Shown here: piece by piece, positions 25,197 to 34,034 of the stretch | Layout: each line of letters begins with the position of its first letter | Position numbering within the stretch: position 1 is the first letter of the stretch | Origin: Vibrio agarilyticus | Lineage (GTDB): Bacteria > Pseudomonadota > Gammaproteobacteria > Enterobacterales > Vibrionaceae | Reading direction: 5' to 3' | Length of the DNA: 64,000 nt | NCBI RefSeq assembly: GCF_012641465.1 | Contig: NZ_JABAIK010000007.1 | Location: 1-64,000, forward strand | Translations under genes and position numbers: made by a program | Notes under the pieces: model-generated | What the model was told of the DNA's origin: nothing | What the model saw: the letters and a program-made list of their open reading frames with translations, nothing else | Database searches by the model: none

Positions 25197-25340
25197 GGTG
25201 TAAAGATGGTATGAAGAACACTGTTCCAAAGAGACAAATTGGCGCAAATTGGTTTAGCTCATCTACAATTTAACAATATCACTTAGTTGCATATAAATAA
25301 GTCACTTCAACGACCTGAGTGATACGCGAAGGAGGCCCTA

Positions 25341-26219
25341 ATGCATTCGACACAAACTCTGCGCCATTGGCTCAAACACAGCCCTCATCCGGTCGCTCGT
25401 CGTCTGTTTATCGTTGCCAAATCACTGTTAGGGCTCAGCGCCCCCGCCCCCAAGGTCATTGTCGTGCCGCTCTATAAAGTGACAGTAACGCTGCAGCAAG
25501 TCTGGGCAACAGTGACTCGCGTGTTTTTATGGACACCGATTTTTAAAGGACGAATAGATCAAGTAGGCGCCAATTTGTATCTGTACGGCGGCATGCCCTT
25601 TGTTACTGGCCCGCTTAAAATTTCGCTAGGAAAAGATAATCGAATCTCCGGTGCGACCACGTTTTCTGGCCGCGTGAGCGCGTTGCATCCTCCGGAATTA
25701 TTAGTTGGAGATAATGTCGATATTGGCTGGCAGACCACAATTGCCGTGGGAAAACGCGTCATCATCGGTGATAACGCTCGCATTGCGGGACGCGCGTTTC
25801 TAGCGGGGTATCCAGGGCATCCCATCAACCCTTATGATCGCGCTGCTGGATTACCTGAACTCGATGAACAAGTTGGCGACATTATTTTAGAGCGTAATGT
25901 CTGGCTCGCCACTGGGGTTTCCGTGATGGCAGGTGTCACGGTTGGCGAAAATAGCGTTATTGCAGCAGGTAGTGTCGTGACACATTCAATCCCTGCCAAT
26001 GTCGTCGCAGGTGGTGTGCCAGCGAAAGTTCTGCGTCCACTGACCAAAGAAGAGCAGCTCAACTCACACCACAAAAATCACACCGAGTCGCTTAACAGCG
26101 GCGCATCCTCTGACGAGCACTCAACGCACGAGCAATCGACCTTCGAGCGCCCTTCGAATAAACGAACAAGCGCAGCGTGCATCAATCGCAAAGTAAACGA
26201 CCATGAGGGCGCGGCATGA
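25341..26219 (+). CDS. sypM: Hexapeptide-repeat acetyltransferase, SypM-like
   Basis: A 292-residue acyltransferase with a left-handed beta-helix. The repeats are visible as VGDNVDIGWQTTIAVGKRVI, IGDNARIAGRAF and the closing VGENSVIAAGSVVTHSIPAN with VVAGVPAK-type end (VVAGGVPAKVLRPL). It would O- or N-acetylate a sugar of the polymer or its precursor, with acetyl-CoA as donor. The N-terminal 70 residues are basic and helical. The last 45 residues are Ser/His/Asn-rich and look disordered. GGAGG precedes the ATG. Its stop overlaps the next gene (ATGA). The order acetyltransferase-glycosyltransferase-Wzz matches sypM-N-O. Confidence 0.82.
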   Translation: MHSTQTLRHWLKHSPHPVARRLFIVAKSLLGLSAPAPKVIVVPLYKVTVTLQQVWATVTRVFLWTPIFKGRIDQVGANLYLYGGMPFVTGPLKISLGKDNRISGATTFSGRVSALHPPELLVGDNVDIGWQTTIAVGKRVIIGDNARIAGRAFLAGYPGHPINPYDRAAGLPELDEQVGDIILERNVWLATGVSVMAGVTVGENSVIAAGSVVTHSIPANVVAGGVPAKVLRPLTKEEQLNSHHKNHTESLNSGASSDEHSTHEQSTFERPSNKRTSAACINRKVNDHEGAA

Positions 26220-27379
26220 AACGAGATCTCATCGTGTTTGGCGAAGATTGGGGAGGATTACCTTCATCGACACAACACTTGATCAAGCGTTTGGCAGCGT
26301 CTCGCAAAGTGATTTGGGTCAACTCCATTGGACTACGTCAACCCAAACTCAATCGTCATGATGTTGAGCGTTTATGGCGAAAGCTGCGCGCGGTGACGAC
26401 AGCAAACCGCAATACGTCAATGAAAGGCACGTCATCTCACTCTATATCTTCGATGAAGTCTCAAACCGGCATAAATAACATCACTATTGTTGCACCTAAA
26501 ACCATACCCGCACCAAAAAGCCGCTTGGCGCGCAAACTTGCCGCCGCAAGCTTAAGCAAGCAGCTTAAGCCCGTGATTGAACGTGCTCAGCTTCACGATC
26601 CTATTATGTGGACCTCGTTGCCCACAGCGGTAGATCTGTTTGATAAGCTGCCCACACGTTCCCTGGTGTATTATTGTGGCGATGACTTTTCAACCCTTGC
26701 CGGAGTTGACCACGACACAGTCGCCATGCGCGAGCAGGAATTAGTCACTCGATCAAATTTGATTTTAGCGGCGAGCGAATCGCTGGTCGCTAAATTTCCC
26801 CCTGAACGCACTCAATTACTGACGCACGGGGTCGATCATGATCTTTTTTCGCGCCGCGCGCCGCCCGCCGACTCGTTTTCCAATAACAGTACTCCGATTG
26901 CTGGCTTTTATGGCTCATTATCCGAATGGCTGGATTACCCTTTGCTTCGTCAGGTTATCGAAGCGCTTCCCCACTGGCACTTTATCTTTATTGGCGCGGC
27001 CAATACCCAAGCACAAGCACTTGGTAGTTATGCGAATGTGTCACTGCTTGGCCCTCTACCGCACCATGAGCTTCCACGTTACAGCCAACATTGGAACGTT
27101 AGCCTGCTGCCCTTTGTTGATAATGGCCAAATTCGCGCGTGTAATCCGTTAAAACTAAGAGAATATCTGGCCGCAGGTCGTCCTGTCGTCAGCACGCCCT
27201 TTCCCGCTCTTGCACACTACCGCGACTACGTCACCCAAGTGAGGAATGCGCATGAGATGATTGCCGCGCTTGAAAAGGTAAAGAATCATTCGACTAACAC
27301 GGCGCAGCAGCGCGCAGTTGCTCAAGATACATGGGACGCTCGAGCGGATCAGCTATCAAATTGGCTGGAAAATTTATGA
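26216..27379 (+). CDS. sypN: Glycosyltransferase, SypN-like
   Basis: A 387-residue GT-B glycosyltransferase. The N-terminus FGEDWGGLPSSTQHLIKRL and DLFDKL/YYCGDDF are typical of polysaccharide-locus enzymes of this group. The donor half has IAGFYGSLSEWLDYPLL and LLPFVDNGQIRACNPLKLRE followed by YLAAGRPVVSTPFP. It starts inside the sypM stop codon, so the two are translationally coupled. Named by position and family; the sugar transferred is unknown. A basic linker rich in Ser/Thr (about 60-95) is not conserved-looking. Confidence 0.78.
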   Translation: MKRDLIVFGEDWGGLPSSTQHLIKRLAASRKVIWVNSIGLRQPKLNRHDVERLWRKLRAVTTANRNTSMKGTSSHSISSMKSQTGINNITIVAPKTIPAPKSRLARKLAAASLSKQLKPVIERAQLHDPIMWTSLPTAVDLFDKLPTRSLVYYCGDDFSTLAGVDHDTVAMREQELVTRSNLILAASESLVAKFPPERTQLLTHGVDHDLFSRRAPPADSFSNNSTPIAGFYGSLSEWLDYPLLRQVIEALPHWHFIFIGAANTQAQALGSYANVSLLGPLPHHELPRYSQHWNVSLLPFVDNGQIRACNPLKLREYLAAGRPVVSTPFPALAHYRDYVTQVRNAHEMIAALEKVKNHSTNTAQQRAVAQDTWDARADQLSNWLENL

Positions 27380-27439
27380 TCGTAATTTCGCTCCAGATAG
27401 GGTCAATAGCGTCAAAATGCAGATAAGGAGTCGCATACC

Positions 27440-28867
27440 GTGGACAGCTTAAGTTATAAACTGCTGATGATTTTAGAAGGTGCCTGGCGTCGACGCTACG
27501 TGATCTTACTGCCTATTTTTATACTGCCTCTCATAGGCACGCTTATCGGTGCCATTACGCCTAAGCAATATCAATCTCATACCAGCATGCTGATCCAAGA
27601 GACCGCAAAAATGAATCCGTTTTTAGAAGATCTTGCGGTCTCTTCCCAAATAAAAGAGCGCTTTAGTGGATTACAGGCTTTACTGCACAGCCGACATATT
27701 CTCGGACAAGTTGCAATTGAGCGGGGGTTTGTTGATGCCTCTGCGCCCTCGTACCGCCACGACGAAGCGATTGCCAAACTTTCAGCCGCTTTGAGTATGA
27801 GCGCTATTGGTAAAGATGTGATTCGAATTGATTATCGTGCCAATGATCCAGATGGAATGAAACAGACCCTAGAAACCGTTAGTTATCATGTGGTTGAGGA
27901 GCTACTCGCACCTGAGCGCTCCTCAATGCAAGACTCACGCTCGTTTTTAGCCGAGCACATTGAATATCGTCGCGCTGAACTGGATAAAGCCGAATCCGCC
28001 TTAGCGGAATTTCGCGCGCAACATTCCGATGGGTTACCAGAGCTACAATTGGCCAATTTTGCGCGCATCGAGCAGTTAAAGCAGCGCCTATCCGAAAAGC
28101 GCGCAGAACTGGCGGGGGCAAGAAAAAGTCTTGGTGGCTTAGATCAGCAGCTCTCTAGTACCAACCCCGTCATTGGCAGCATAGAGAACCAGATCATTCG
28201 GCTGCGCAGCGATTTGGCACTACTAAAAGCTCGCTATACCGATGAGCATAGCTCTATCCAAGCGGCGATGCGCAATCTTCGCCGTTTAGAAGAGCAGCGT
28301 TCGCAGCTGGTGAGTGAGACCAAGCTAGATGTTAACAGTGATCAATTGTGGGAAATCGCTAATAGCGCGCGAATTAGTGAAACCGGGAATTCTCAGCCTC
28401 TGCTCATCTCACAACTTGAGAACCTGCAATTGGCTCGTAGCCGCGTTGAGATGTTGACTGAGGAGACCAGCAGCCTGCAAACCATGGTGGATGAGTTAGA
28501 GTTGAAAACTCAACTCTCCGGTCAAAAAGAGCAGCAGATACGGCGTCTTGAAAGAGATTTACAAGTGAAACGCGAACTGTTTGAGGAACTGCTCCAACGC
28601 CAAGAAAAAGCGCGACTTATCAGTTCACTTGGCGTCTTTGAGCAAGACAAGCGAATCAAAGTAATTGACCGCCCCTACTCGCCGAGCGCCCCGAGTAATT
28701 TACCGCTGTTTGTTTTTACCATTGCTGGATTCATCGGAGGTATTTTTTTCGGCTGTGGCCTCGCGGTTATCATGGAACTGCTGGATGGCACAGTTCGGCG
28801 AGCGGCGACTCTTGAGCATCTCAGTGGTGTTCCAGTGCTATCGAGACTGCCAAATAACAATTCATAA
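27440..28867 (+). CDS. sypO: Wzz/GumC-type polysaccharide co-polymerase, SypO-like
   Basis: A 475-residue inner-membrane protein controlling chain length. TM1 lies at about 19-41 (YVILLPIFILPLIGTLIGAI). A long periplasmic helical region follows (about 140-400, heptad-rich, e.g. LDKAESALAEFRAQH). TM2 is at about 430-455 (FVFTIAGFIGGIFFGCGLAV) after a proline-rich PYSPSAPSNLPL. It has no fused kinase, so SypD is the likely cytosolic partner. The start is a GTG with AAGGAG upstream. It is the last gene before the binding-protein/chemoreceptor pair and probably ends the sypM-N-O unit. Confidence 0.85.
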   Translation: MDSLSYKLLMILEGAWRRRYVILLPIFILPLIGTLIGAITPKQYQSHTSMLIQETAKMNPFLEDLAVSSQIKERFSGLQALLHSRHILGQVAIERGFVDASAPSYRHDEAIAKLSAALSMSAIGKDVIRIDYRANDPDGMKQTLETVSYHVVEELLAPERSSMQDSRSFLAEHIEYRRAELDKAESALAEFRAQHSDGLPELQLANFARIEQLKQRLSEKRAELAGARKSLGGLDQQLSSTNPVIGSIENQIIRLRSDLALLKARYTDEHSSIQAAMRNLRRLEEQRSQLVSETKLDVNSDQLWEIANSARISETGNSQPLLISQLENLQLARSRVEMLTEETSSLQTMVDELELKTQLSGQKEQQIRRLERDLQVKRELFEELLQRQEKARLISSLGVFEQDKRIKVIDRPYSPSAPSNLPLFVFTIAGFIGGIFFGCGLAVIMELLDGTVRRAATLEHLSGVPVLSRLPNNNS

Positions 28868-29133
28868 AACCCGCCAACTTTTAGTGAATAAGACCACATT
28901 CGCCAATCTTTATAAACCGCTCGAGTTTGTTTTCTACCGAGTTGCAAAAAGTGTGATCAAGAAACGAAAATAGTGTAACAAACAAAAGTGTTATTCTTTT
29001 TTCTTGATTAATATCAGCATATGCTTTTTGCTTTATTTTACAATGATATTTATATAATTAGCTATTGGAACCGCTTTCCTTTATATAGATAATTATAATG
29101 CGTTACTTTATAAATTCCTTGTGTGGTTAAACT

Positions 29134-29991
29134 ATGAAACTTGCTTTTTTGCTTGCCTCCGTTTCGTTAAGCTTATTCTCTTTAGATAGTTTTGCAGCTT
29201 CGCTTCGAGTTGCTGGTAGCGTCAATGATCATAAGCTTTACTTAACGTTATTAAAAGAAATCGTAAAACGATCTGATAAGTACGATAGTTTAGATTATGT
29301 TTACGCAAAAAATGGTGAACCTGCGGTAACTCGTGTTTACGCAGATCTTGAGGCTGACCGCCTCGATGTGTATTGGACTGCGACGAGTATTGAACTGGAA
29401 TCGCGCTTTGCTCCGGTACGCTTTCCTATCTATCGTGGCATGCTTGGGATGCGTATTGGAATGATTCACCAGAAAGATGCCAATATGCTTGCTAATGTAC
29501 GCAATAAAACCGATATGATGAAATACTCTATCTGTTCGGGAAAAACATGGTCCGATACTCAAATTCTTGAGTCCAACGGATTTACTATTGCTAAGTCACT
29601 AAAGTATAAAAACATTTTTGAAATGATGCTAGCAGGCAACCGCTGTCATTTATTTGCTCGTGGTTTGATGGAGCCGTTTAATGAGATGCGGACCTATCCA
29701 GAACTTCCACTTGCGGTTGATAAACATGTAATGTTGCGCTACCAGATGCCTTACATGTTCTTTGTTAACAAAAACAATCCTCAACTGGCCGCGCATCTTT
29801 TACAAATCATTGAAGAAATATTTGAAGATGGCACCTATGAAAAACTTTTCTTCAATGAACCCGAAGTCAAAGCCGTATTGGCTCAAGCCAATGTTTCTCA
29901 GCGAGTCGTTATTGAGCTCGAAAACCCTTATTTAACTGAAGCAACTCGTTCCATCCCGAAGAAATATTTTTATGATCCATTGCAACCATAA
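29134..29991 (+). CDS. Periplasmic substrate-binding protein (family 3-like)
   Basis: A 285-residue secreted protein. The signal peptide ends near SFAA (residue 22), and the mature protein begins SLRVAGSVNDHK. It has the bilobal layout of amino-acid-type binding proteins: RLDVYWTATSIELE in lobe 1, the hinge near IGMIHQKD, and MPYMFFVNKNNPQLA toward the end. No permease or ATPase gene is near, so it is probably a sensory and not a transport protein. The next gene, 36 bp on, is a chemoreceptor. It is preceded by a 266-bp very A+T-rich promoter region and sits between sypO and sypP. Ligand unknown. Confidence 0.78.
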   Translation: MKLAFLLASVSLSLFSLDSFAASLRVAGSVNDHKLYLTLLKEIVKRSDKYDSLDYVYAKNGEPAVTRVYADLEADRLDVYWTATSIELESRFAPVRFPIYRGMLGMRIGMIHQKDANMLANVRNKTDMMKYSICSGKTWSDTQILESNGFTIAKSLKYKNIFEMMLAGNRCHLFARGLMEPFNEMRTYPELPLAVDKHVMLRYQMPYMFFVNKNNPQLAAHLLQIIEEIFEDGTYEKLFFNEPEVKAVLAQANVSQRVVIELENPYLTEATRSIPKKYFYDPLQP

Positions 29992-30027
29992 CGGTTATTT
30001 CTGAGCCAACCAATATAGATAAAGACT

Positions 30028-31500
30028 ATGAATAAACTTACAAAAACAATCATTATTTGGGTCAGCATTGTTATGACCATCGTTGCTGCCATTGCGCTTT
30101 CTGTGGAATATGTAGTCAATAAAAATGCCATTCAAACTCAAACTGAACAAACAATTAAAACGATGGAATCGGAACTTGCGGTTATTTTGCAAGAGCCGAT
30201 TTATGTTTACGACCGCCCACTGATTCAAAATATCATTGATGCCTACGCACAGAAGCCGATGATATCCTCCATCCGTGTCAGTGACCAAAATGGCAAAATG
30301 ATCGCAGAAGTTGCGCTTCGCCAAATCGAGCACTCTGGCAATATTAAGGTTGAGTGGGACAACCTTGCGATTGGTGACGTGGCAATTGGCTATAACCGCT
30401 CAGTGGAACGTGAAGAACTCGCGCAAACGACGCAAATGTCACTTTCCACCATTTTAGTTGTCGCCTTTGCAAGTATTTTCCTGATCGCATTGGTGCTTGA
30501 TAAACGTGTTGTGGCACCGATTCGCCAAATGTCCAACCGCATGAATGATATTGCCGCAGGTGGTGGTGATTTGACCTCTCGCGTTACTGCTCAAGGCGAT
30601 GACGAAATTGCAGGTCTTGCCAAAGCGTTCAATCAATTTGTCGAAACCGTTCAAGAAATCATCGTTGATACGGCGCAAACGACAGAAAAACTTAATACCA
30701 ATGGGCTAAAAATCAGCGACTTGCGTGACGAAATGAACCAGAAAACGCAACTACAATCTTCGCTGACTCATGAAAGCCTTAATAAAATTGAACAGTTTAA
30801 TCTGGCGACTAAAGAGATTGCATCAAACACCGACAATACGCTTCAGCAAACCAATGAAGCGCTTGAACTCAGCCACCGCAGCGGCGAAAGCTTGAAACTC
30901 AATGCGAAGAATATTGATCAATTGGTTGAAAGCTTAGAAACCGCAGCAGAATGTGCCAACTCGTTAAATATCAGTAGTGAAGACATTGGTCGTGTTATCG
31001 AAGTGATCAAAGCCATTGCGGAGCAAACCAACCTTCTCGCCCTCAACGCAGCCATTGAAGCGGCGCGCGCAGGGGAAAGTGGGCGCGGATTTGCAGTGGT
31101 TGCTGACGAGGTTCGCGCGCTAGCGTCTAAAACGCATGAATCAACAAATGAAATTGAGTCTATCATTGAGCGTTTGCAACATGAGACTCGTGCGTCATTT
31201 GACGCGACACAGCAGTCAAAAACCCTCGTAGAAAAAACCAAACAAAGTTCTGATGAAATTGACGCCGCGCTGAGTGTCATTATCGATTCTGTTAGTGCTA
31301 TCAATGGTATGGTCCACTCCGTCGCGTCAGCATGTGAGGAGCAGTCTAATGTGAGTAGCACCATCGCTTCTGATATGAATCAACTCGATGCCAGCGCAAC
31401 AGAGCTGGAAGCGGTAAACAGCAACTTGAAAGTTTTGGCAGAAGAAATTTCTGAACATACTGGCGAACTGTCACAGCAAATTCGTCGCTTCAAGTATTAA
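30028..31500 (+). CDS. Methyl-accepting chemotaxis protein
   Basis: A 490-residue transmembrane receptor: TM1 about 8-30, a small periplasmic domain of about 100 residues, TM2 about 138-160, HAMP ([20 protein letters not shown]), and a cytoplasmic coiled-coil signalling domain. The hairpin tip is fully conserved ([20 protein letters not shown], then [15 protein letters not shown]). There is no C-terminal NWETF-like methylation-enzyme tether. The small sensor domain and the adjacent binding-protein gene suggest the receptor reads the binding protein. It ends with an intrinsic terminator before the sypP promoter. Its output could be flagellar chemotaxis or a surface/biofilm response; sequence does not decide. 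Confidence 0.92.
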   Translation: MNKLTKTIIIWVSIVMTIVAAIALSVEYVVNKNAIQTQTEQTIKTMESELAVILQEPIYVYDRPLIQNIIDAYAQKPMISSIRVSDQNGKMIAEVALRQIEHSGNIKVEWDNLAIGDVAIGYNRSVEREELAQTTQMSLSTILVVAFASIFLIALVLDKRVVAPIRQMSNRMNDIAAGGGDLTSRVTAQGDDEIAGLAKAFNQFVETVQEIIVDTAQTTEKLNTNGLKISDLRDEMNQKTQLQSSLTHESLNKIEQFNLATKEIASNTDNTLQQTNEALELSHRSGESLKLNAKNIDQLVESLETAAECANSLNISSEDIGRVIEVIKAIAEQTNLLALNAAIEAARAGESGRGFAVVADEVRALASKTHESTNEIESIIERLQHETRASFDATQQSKTLVEKTKQSSDEIDAALSVIIDSVSAINGMVHSVASACEEQSNVSSTIASDMNQLDASATELEAVNSNLKVLAEEISEHTGELSQQIRRFKY

Positions 31501-31537
31501 GATATACTCAGGTAACCATATTTATTCTGATCTTCTC

Positions 31538-31565
31538 AAGCGAGTCTTCAAGGCTCGCTTTTTTT
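31538..31565 (+). terminator. Intrinsic terminator after the chemoreceptor gene
   Basis: AAGCGAG...CTCGCTT stem with a 9-nt loop followed by a T-run, 37 bp after the stop. It insulates the sypP promoter from the upstream unit. Confidence 0.8.
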
Positions 31566-31586
31566 CATCTTCAACCTTCAATCTGA

Positions 31587-31601
31587 TTCTCAATTCGATA
31601 A
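31587..31601 (+). promoter_or_regulatory. Possible SypG enhancer site
   Basis: TTCTCAATTCGATAA shares the TTCTCA half of the V. fischeri SypG-binding motif (TTCTCANNNTGCDWN) but not the TGC half. It lies about 85 bp upstream of the sigma-54 element. Weak evidence by itself. Confidence 0.3.
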
Positions 31602-31643
31602 AAAGGCGTTATCTCATGATAATGCGGAATTTAATAAGATAAA

Positions 31644-31656
31644 AATCAATACATTA
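31644..31656 (+). promoter_or_regulatory. IHF-binding site upstream of sypP
   Basis: AATCAATACATTA matches the IHF consensus WATCAANNNNTTR at every fixed position. It lies 15 bp before the -24 element, the usual place for DNA bending in sigma-54 promoters. Confidence 0.65.
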
Positions 31657-31670
31657 AATTGAGTGAATTG

Positions 31671-31687
31671 TTGGCACATCATTCGCT
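31671..31687 (+). promoter_or_regulatory. Sigma-54 promoter of sypP
   Basis: TTGGCACATCATTCGCT has exact GG-N10-GC spacing and one mismatch to the consensus, the same TCGC form as the sypA promoter. It sits 36 bp before the sypP start codon. Confidence 0.85.
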
Positions 31688-31722
31688 ATCTAGTGTTTAT
31701 ACCTGAACACTTGGAGCCAATT

Positions 31723-32835
31723 ATGACCACAACACCCAACATCAACGTCGTACAAATAGTTCAGCATCTGCGCCCAGGTGGCCTTGAGGTCATGGCTTTG
31801 GATTATATGCAGCACTCGCACTTTAACCCTGCGATGAAAATCATTAGCCTCGAAGGTTCGCTTAGCCAAGCTCTCGAGCATTGGCCAAGACTAAAAGCGC
31901 ATCAAGATAAGCTCATCTTTCTCAACAAACCATCAGGTTGGTCTGCTGCCACTTTCAAAGCGCTTAACGGCTGGCTAAAAGTGCTCAAGGCAGACGTTGT
32001 GCACACTCATCATATCGGCCCTTATCTCTATGGCGGCTTGGCGGCGCACCTGTCGGGTTTAGCGCATATGCACACTGAACACGATGCATGGCATTTTCAA
32101 AATGTGCGTCATCGACTAATGCACAAATTTGTCAGTGGTTTTGGCCAAACCAAATTGATTGCTGATGCACACATAGTGGCGAAAAATCTAGCGAAGCAGT
32201 TAGGTATTGCCGCACCGCAAGTGATCAAAAATGGCATTGACCTTGAAAAATTTGTCCCTGGAGATAAGTGTCTGGCACGTCAACAATTGGGGCTTGATCC
32301 AAGCCTCAGTTTGATTGGTTCAAGTGGTCGACTTGAAGTGGAAAAAGGTCACCAAGTCTTGATTCAAGCGTTAGCGAAAATGGACAAACGCCATCACTTG
32401 GCTATCGCGGGAAGTGGCTCCCAATCCAGCGCACTGCGCCGCCTTGCCCACGATTTAAAGTTGTCTGACAGAGTCCACTTTCTTGGACACCTTGATTCCA
32501 TGCCACGCTTTTACCAAGCGCTCGATCTGTTTTGTTTGCCCTCATTTAACGAAGGCTACCCACTCGCACCACTGGAAGCGCAGGCGTGCAACATTGCAGC
32601 TGCGGTAACCGATGTCGGTGGAGCTACTGAGACCTTATGCCCACAAAGCGGTACTCGCTTACTGGCCGATAACCCAAAACAGATGGCCATAGCGCTGGAC
32701 CAAGCAATGCGCTGGCCAAGTACGGTATCTCCGCGACTTCACGCTCAAGAGAAAGCCGATGTTTGCACTATGGCACGCCGCTATGATCGCGCCATTTTCG
32801 ACTTATTGGCAAAGGAGCAGGCAAATGTGGCTTAA
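31723..32835 (+). CDS. sypP: GT4-family glycosyltransferase, SypP-like
   Basis: A 370-residue GT-B enzyme. N-terminal half: VQHLRPGGLEVMALDYM and HTHHIGPYLYGGLAA. Donor half: IGSSGRLEVEKGHQVLIQAL, GSGSQSSALRRLA, and the EX7E motif within FNEGYPLAPLEAQAC. The ATG at 31723 (GGAG upstream) is used because the longer frame would start inside the sigma-54 promoter. Its 3' end overlaps the start of the next gene by 11 bp. Position before the GT2 and the sugar transferase matches sypP; the sugar is not known. Confidence 0.82.
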   Translation: MTTTPNINVVQIVQHLRPGGLEVMALDYMQHSHFNPAMKIISLEGSLSQALEHWPRLKAHQDKLIFLNKPSGWSAATFKALNGWLKVLKADVVHTHHIGPYLYGGLAAHLSGLAHMHTEHDAWHFQNVRHRLMHKFVSGFGQTKLIADAHIVAKNLAKQLGIAAPQVIKNGIDLEKFVPGDKCLARQQLGLDPSLSLIGSSGRLEVEKGHQVLIQALAKMDKRHHLAIAGSGSQSSALRRLAHDLKLSDRVHFLGHLDSMPRFYQALDLFCLPSFNEGYPLAPLEAQACNIAAAVTDVGGATETLCPQSGTRLLADNPKQMAIALDQAMRWPSTVSPRLHAQEKADVCTMARRYDRAIFDLLAKEQANVA

Positions 32836-34024
32836 CCTTCTTATTATCTCAACGCTCATTGCTATGGCTCTGATTGTTTACCACCATCTTGGCTATCCCC
32901 TCGCGTTAAAGTGGCTGACTCGTCATAAACCGATGCAAACAAACTTTGATGAGAAGGCGTACAGTATTGCCAATTCATGCACTGCCACCCTACCTTCAAT
33001 AACGATTGTGATGCCAGCCTACAATGAAGCGTGTTGGATTGCCGAAAAAATTCGCAATATTGCCATGCTCGATTACCCCAGTGACAAGCTCACGGTGTTG
33101 ATCGCGTGTGATGGCTGCACCGACGATACTGCTGCTATCGCACGACAAACCGCTTCAGAGCCTTTGTGCCAAACGCTTAAGGTAACGGTACTTGAATTTA
33201 CCGATAATCGAGGCAAAGTCGCCACCCTTAACGATGCCGCAATGCAAGTCACCACCGACATCATCGCCTTTAGTGACGTATCAGCACTAATATCTTTTGA
33301 TGCACTTCAACTCGCTGCGGAGCGCTTTCGTCGGCACAGCGTCGGTGTGGTTAATAGCCAATATGGATTTATCCACTCATCAACCGAAGAAAAAAACTAC
33401 TGGCAATATCAAAACCAAATTCAGCATCGTGAAGCGCAGCTTGGCTCTGCACTTGGCGCTCATGGCGCGCTCTACTTCATTCGTCGTGAACTGTTTTCAC
33501 CACTGAGAGCCGACACCATCAACGATGACTTCGTACTGCCAATGGAGATTGTTGGACGTGGATATCGCGCAGAAGCCGTGGCTCAAATCCACGCCATTGA
33601 ATTGGAACAGACTACTGGACAGCAAGATTTTCGCCGCCGCTTACGTATTGGCGCAGGCAACTGTCAGCAATTGTTGCGCCTAATGCATCTACTGCATCCT
33701 CGTTATCGCGGCGTGGCATTTGCGTTTGCCTCAGGTAAAGCACTTCGCGTATTGATGCCTTTTCTTATGCTTTGGGCATTCATCGGGAGTTTGATATTAA
33801 GCACGACAGCCTGGATTTTTGCGCTTGCCGCCGTAGGTCAATTCGCGCTTTATGGCCTAGTTCTTTACTGGCATTTACGCCGCAGCACCTTAACACATAA
33901 AGCATGCAAAGCACTCGATTATCTCGTTGTAGGCCATACCGCCAATCTTATTGGCTGCCTACGCTATCTTTTTGGACTTGAAAATGGACATTGGCAACGC
34001 GTCGGCCAAGAGCGCAAATCTTAA
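32825..34024 (+). CDS. sypQ: GT2-family glycosyltransferase, SypQ-like
   Basis: A 399-residue membrane-bound processive-type glycosyltransferase. One N-terminal TM (about 2-22) is followed by a GT-A catalytic domain: VMPAYNEACWIAEKIRN, ACDGCTDDT, the metal-binding FSDVSALIS, and NDDFVLPMEI with a Q-x-x-R-R-like IGAGNCQQLL region. C-terminal TM helices span about 300-370. The start is the ATG at 32825 with AAAGGAG; the frame extends 22 codons earlier within sypP. It is coupled to sypP by overlap and to sypR by an 11-bp gap. Confidence 0.83.
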   Translation: MWLNLLIISTLIAMALIVYHHLGYPLALKWLTRHKPMQTNFDEKAYSIANSCTATLPSITIVMPAYNEACWIAEKIRNIAMLDYPSDKLTVLIACDGCTDDTAAIARQTASEPLCQTLKVTVLEFTDNRGKVATLNDAAMQVTTDIIAFSDVSALISFDALQLAAERFRRHSVGVVNSQYGFIHSSTEEKNYWQYQNQIQHREAQLGSALGAHGALYFIRRELFSPLRADTINDDFVLPMEIVGRGYRAEAVAQIHAIELEQTTGQQDFRRRLRIGAGNCQQLLRLMHLLHPRYRGVAFAFASGKALRVLMPFLMLWAFIGSLILSTTAWIFALAAVGQFALYGLVLYWHLRRSTLTHKACKALDYLVVGHTANLIGCLRYLFGLENGHWQRVGQERKS

Positions 34025-34034
34025 GGAGCACACA

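Noticed and set aside
25197-25340. Sigma-54 promoter before the sypM-like gene (TTGGCGCAAATTGG)
   Set aside because: The -24 half is fair, but no GC follows at the required 10-bp spacing, so a functional -12 element is absent.
30918-31364. 148-codon minus-strand frame inside the chemoreceptor gene
   Set aside because: It is a Ser/Ala-rich mirror of the conserved MCP signalling helix, a usual antisense shadow.
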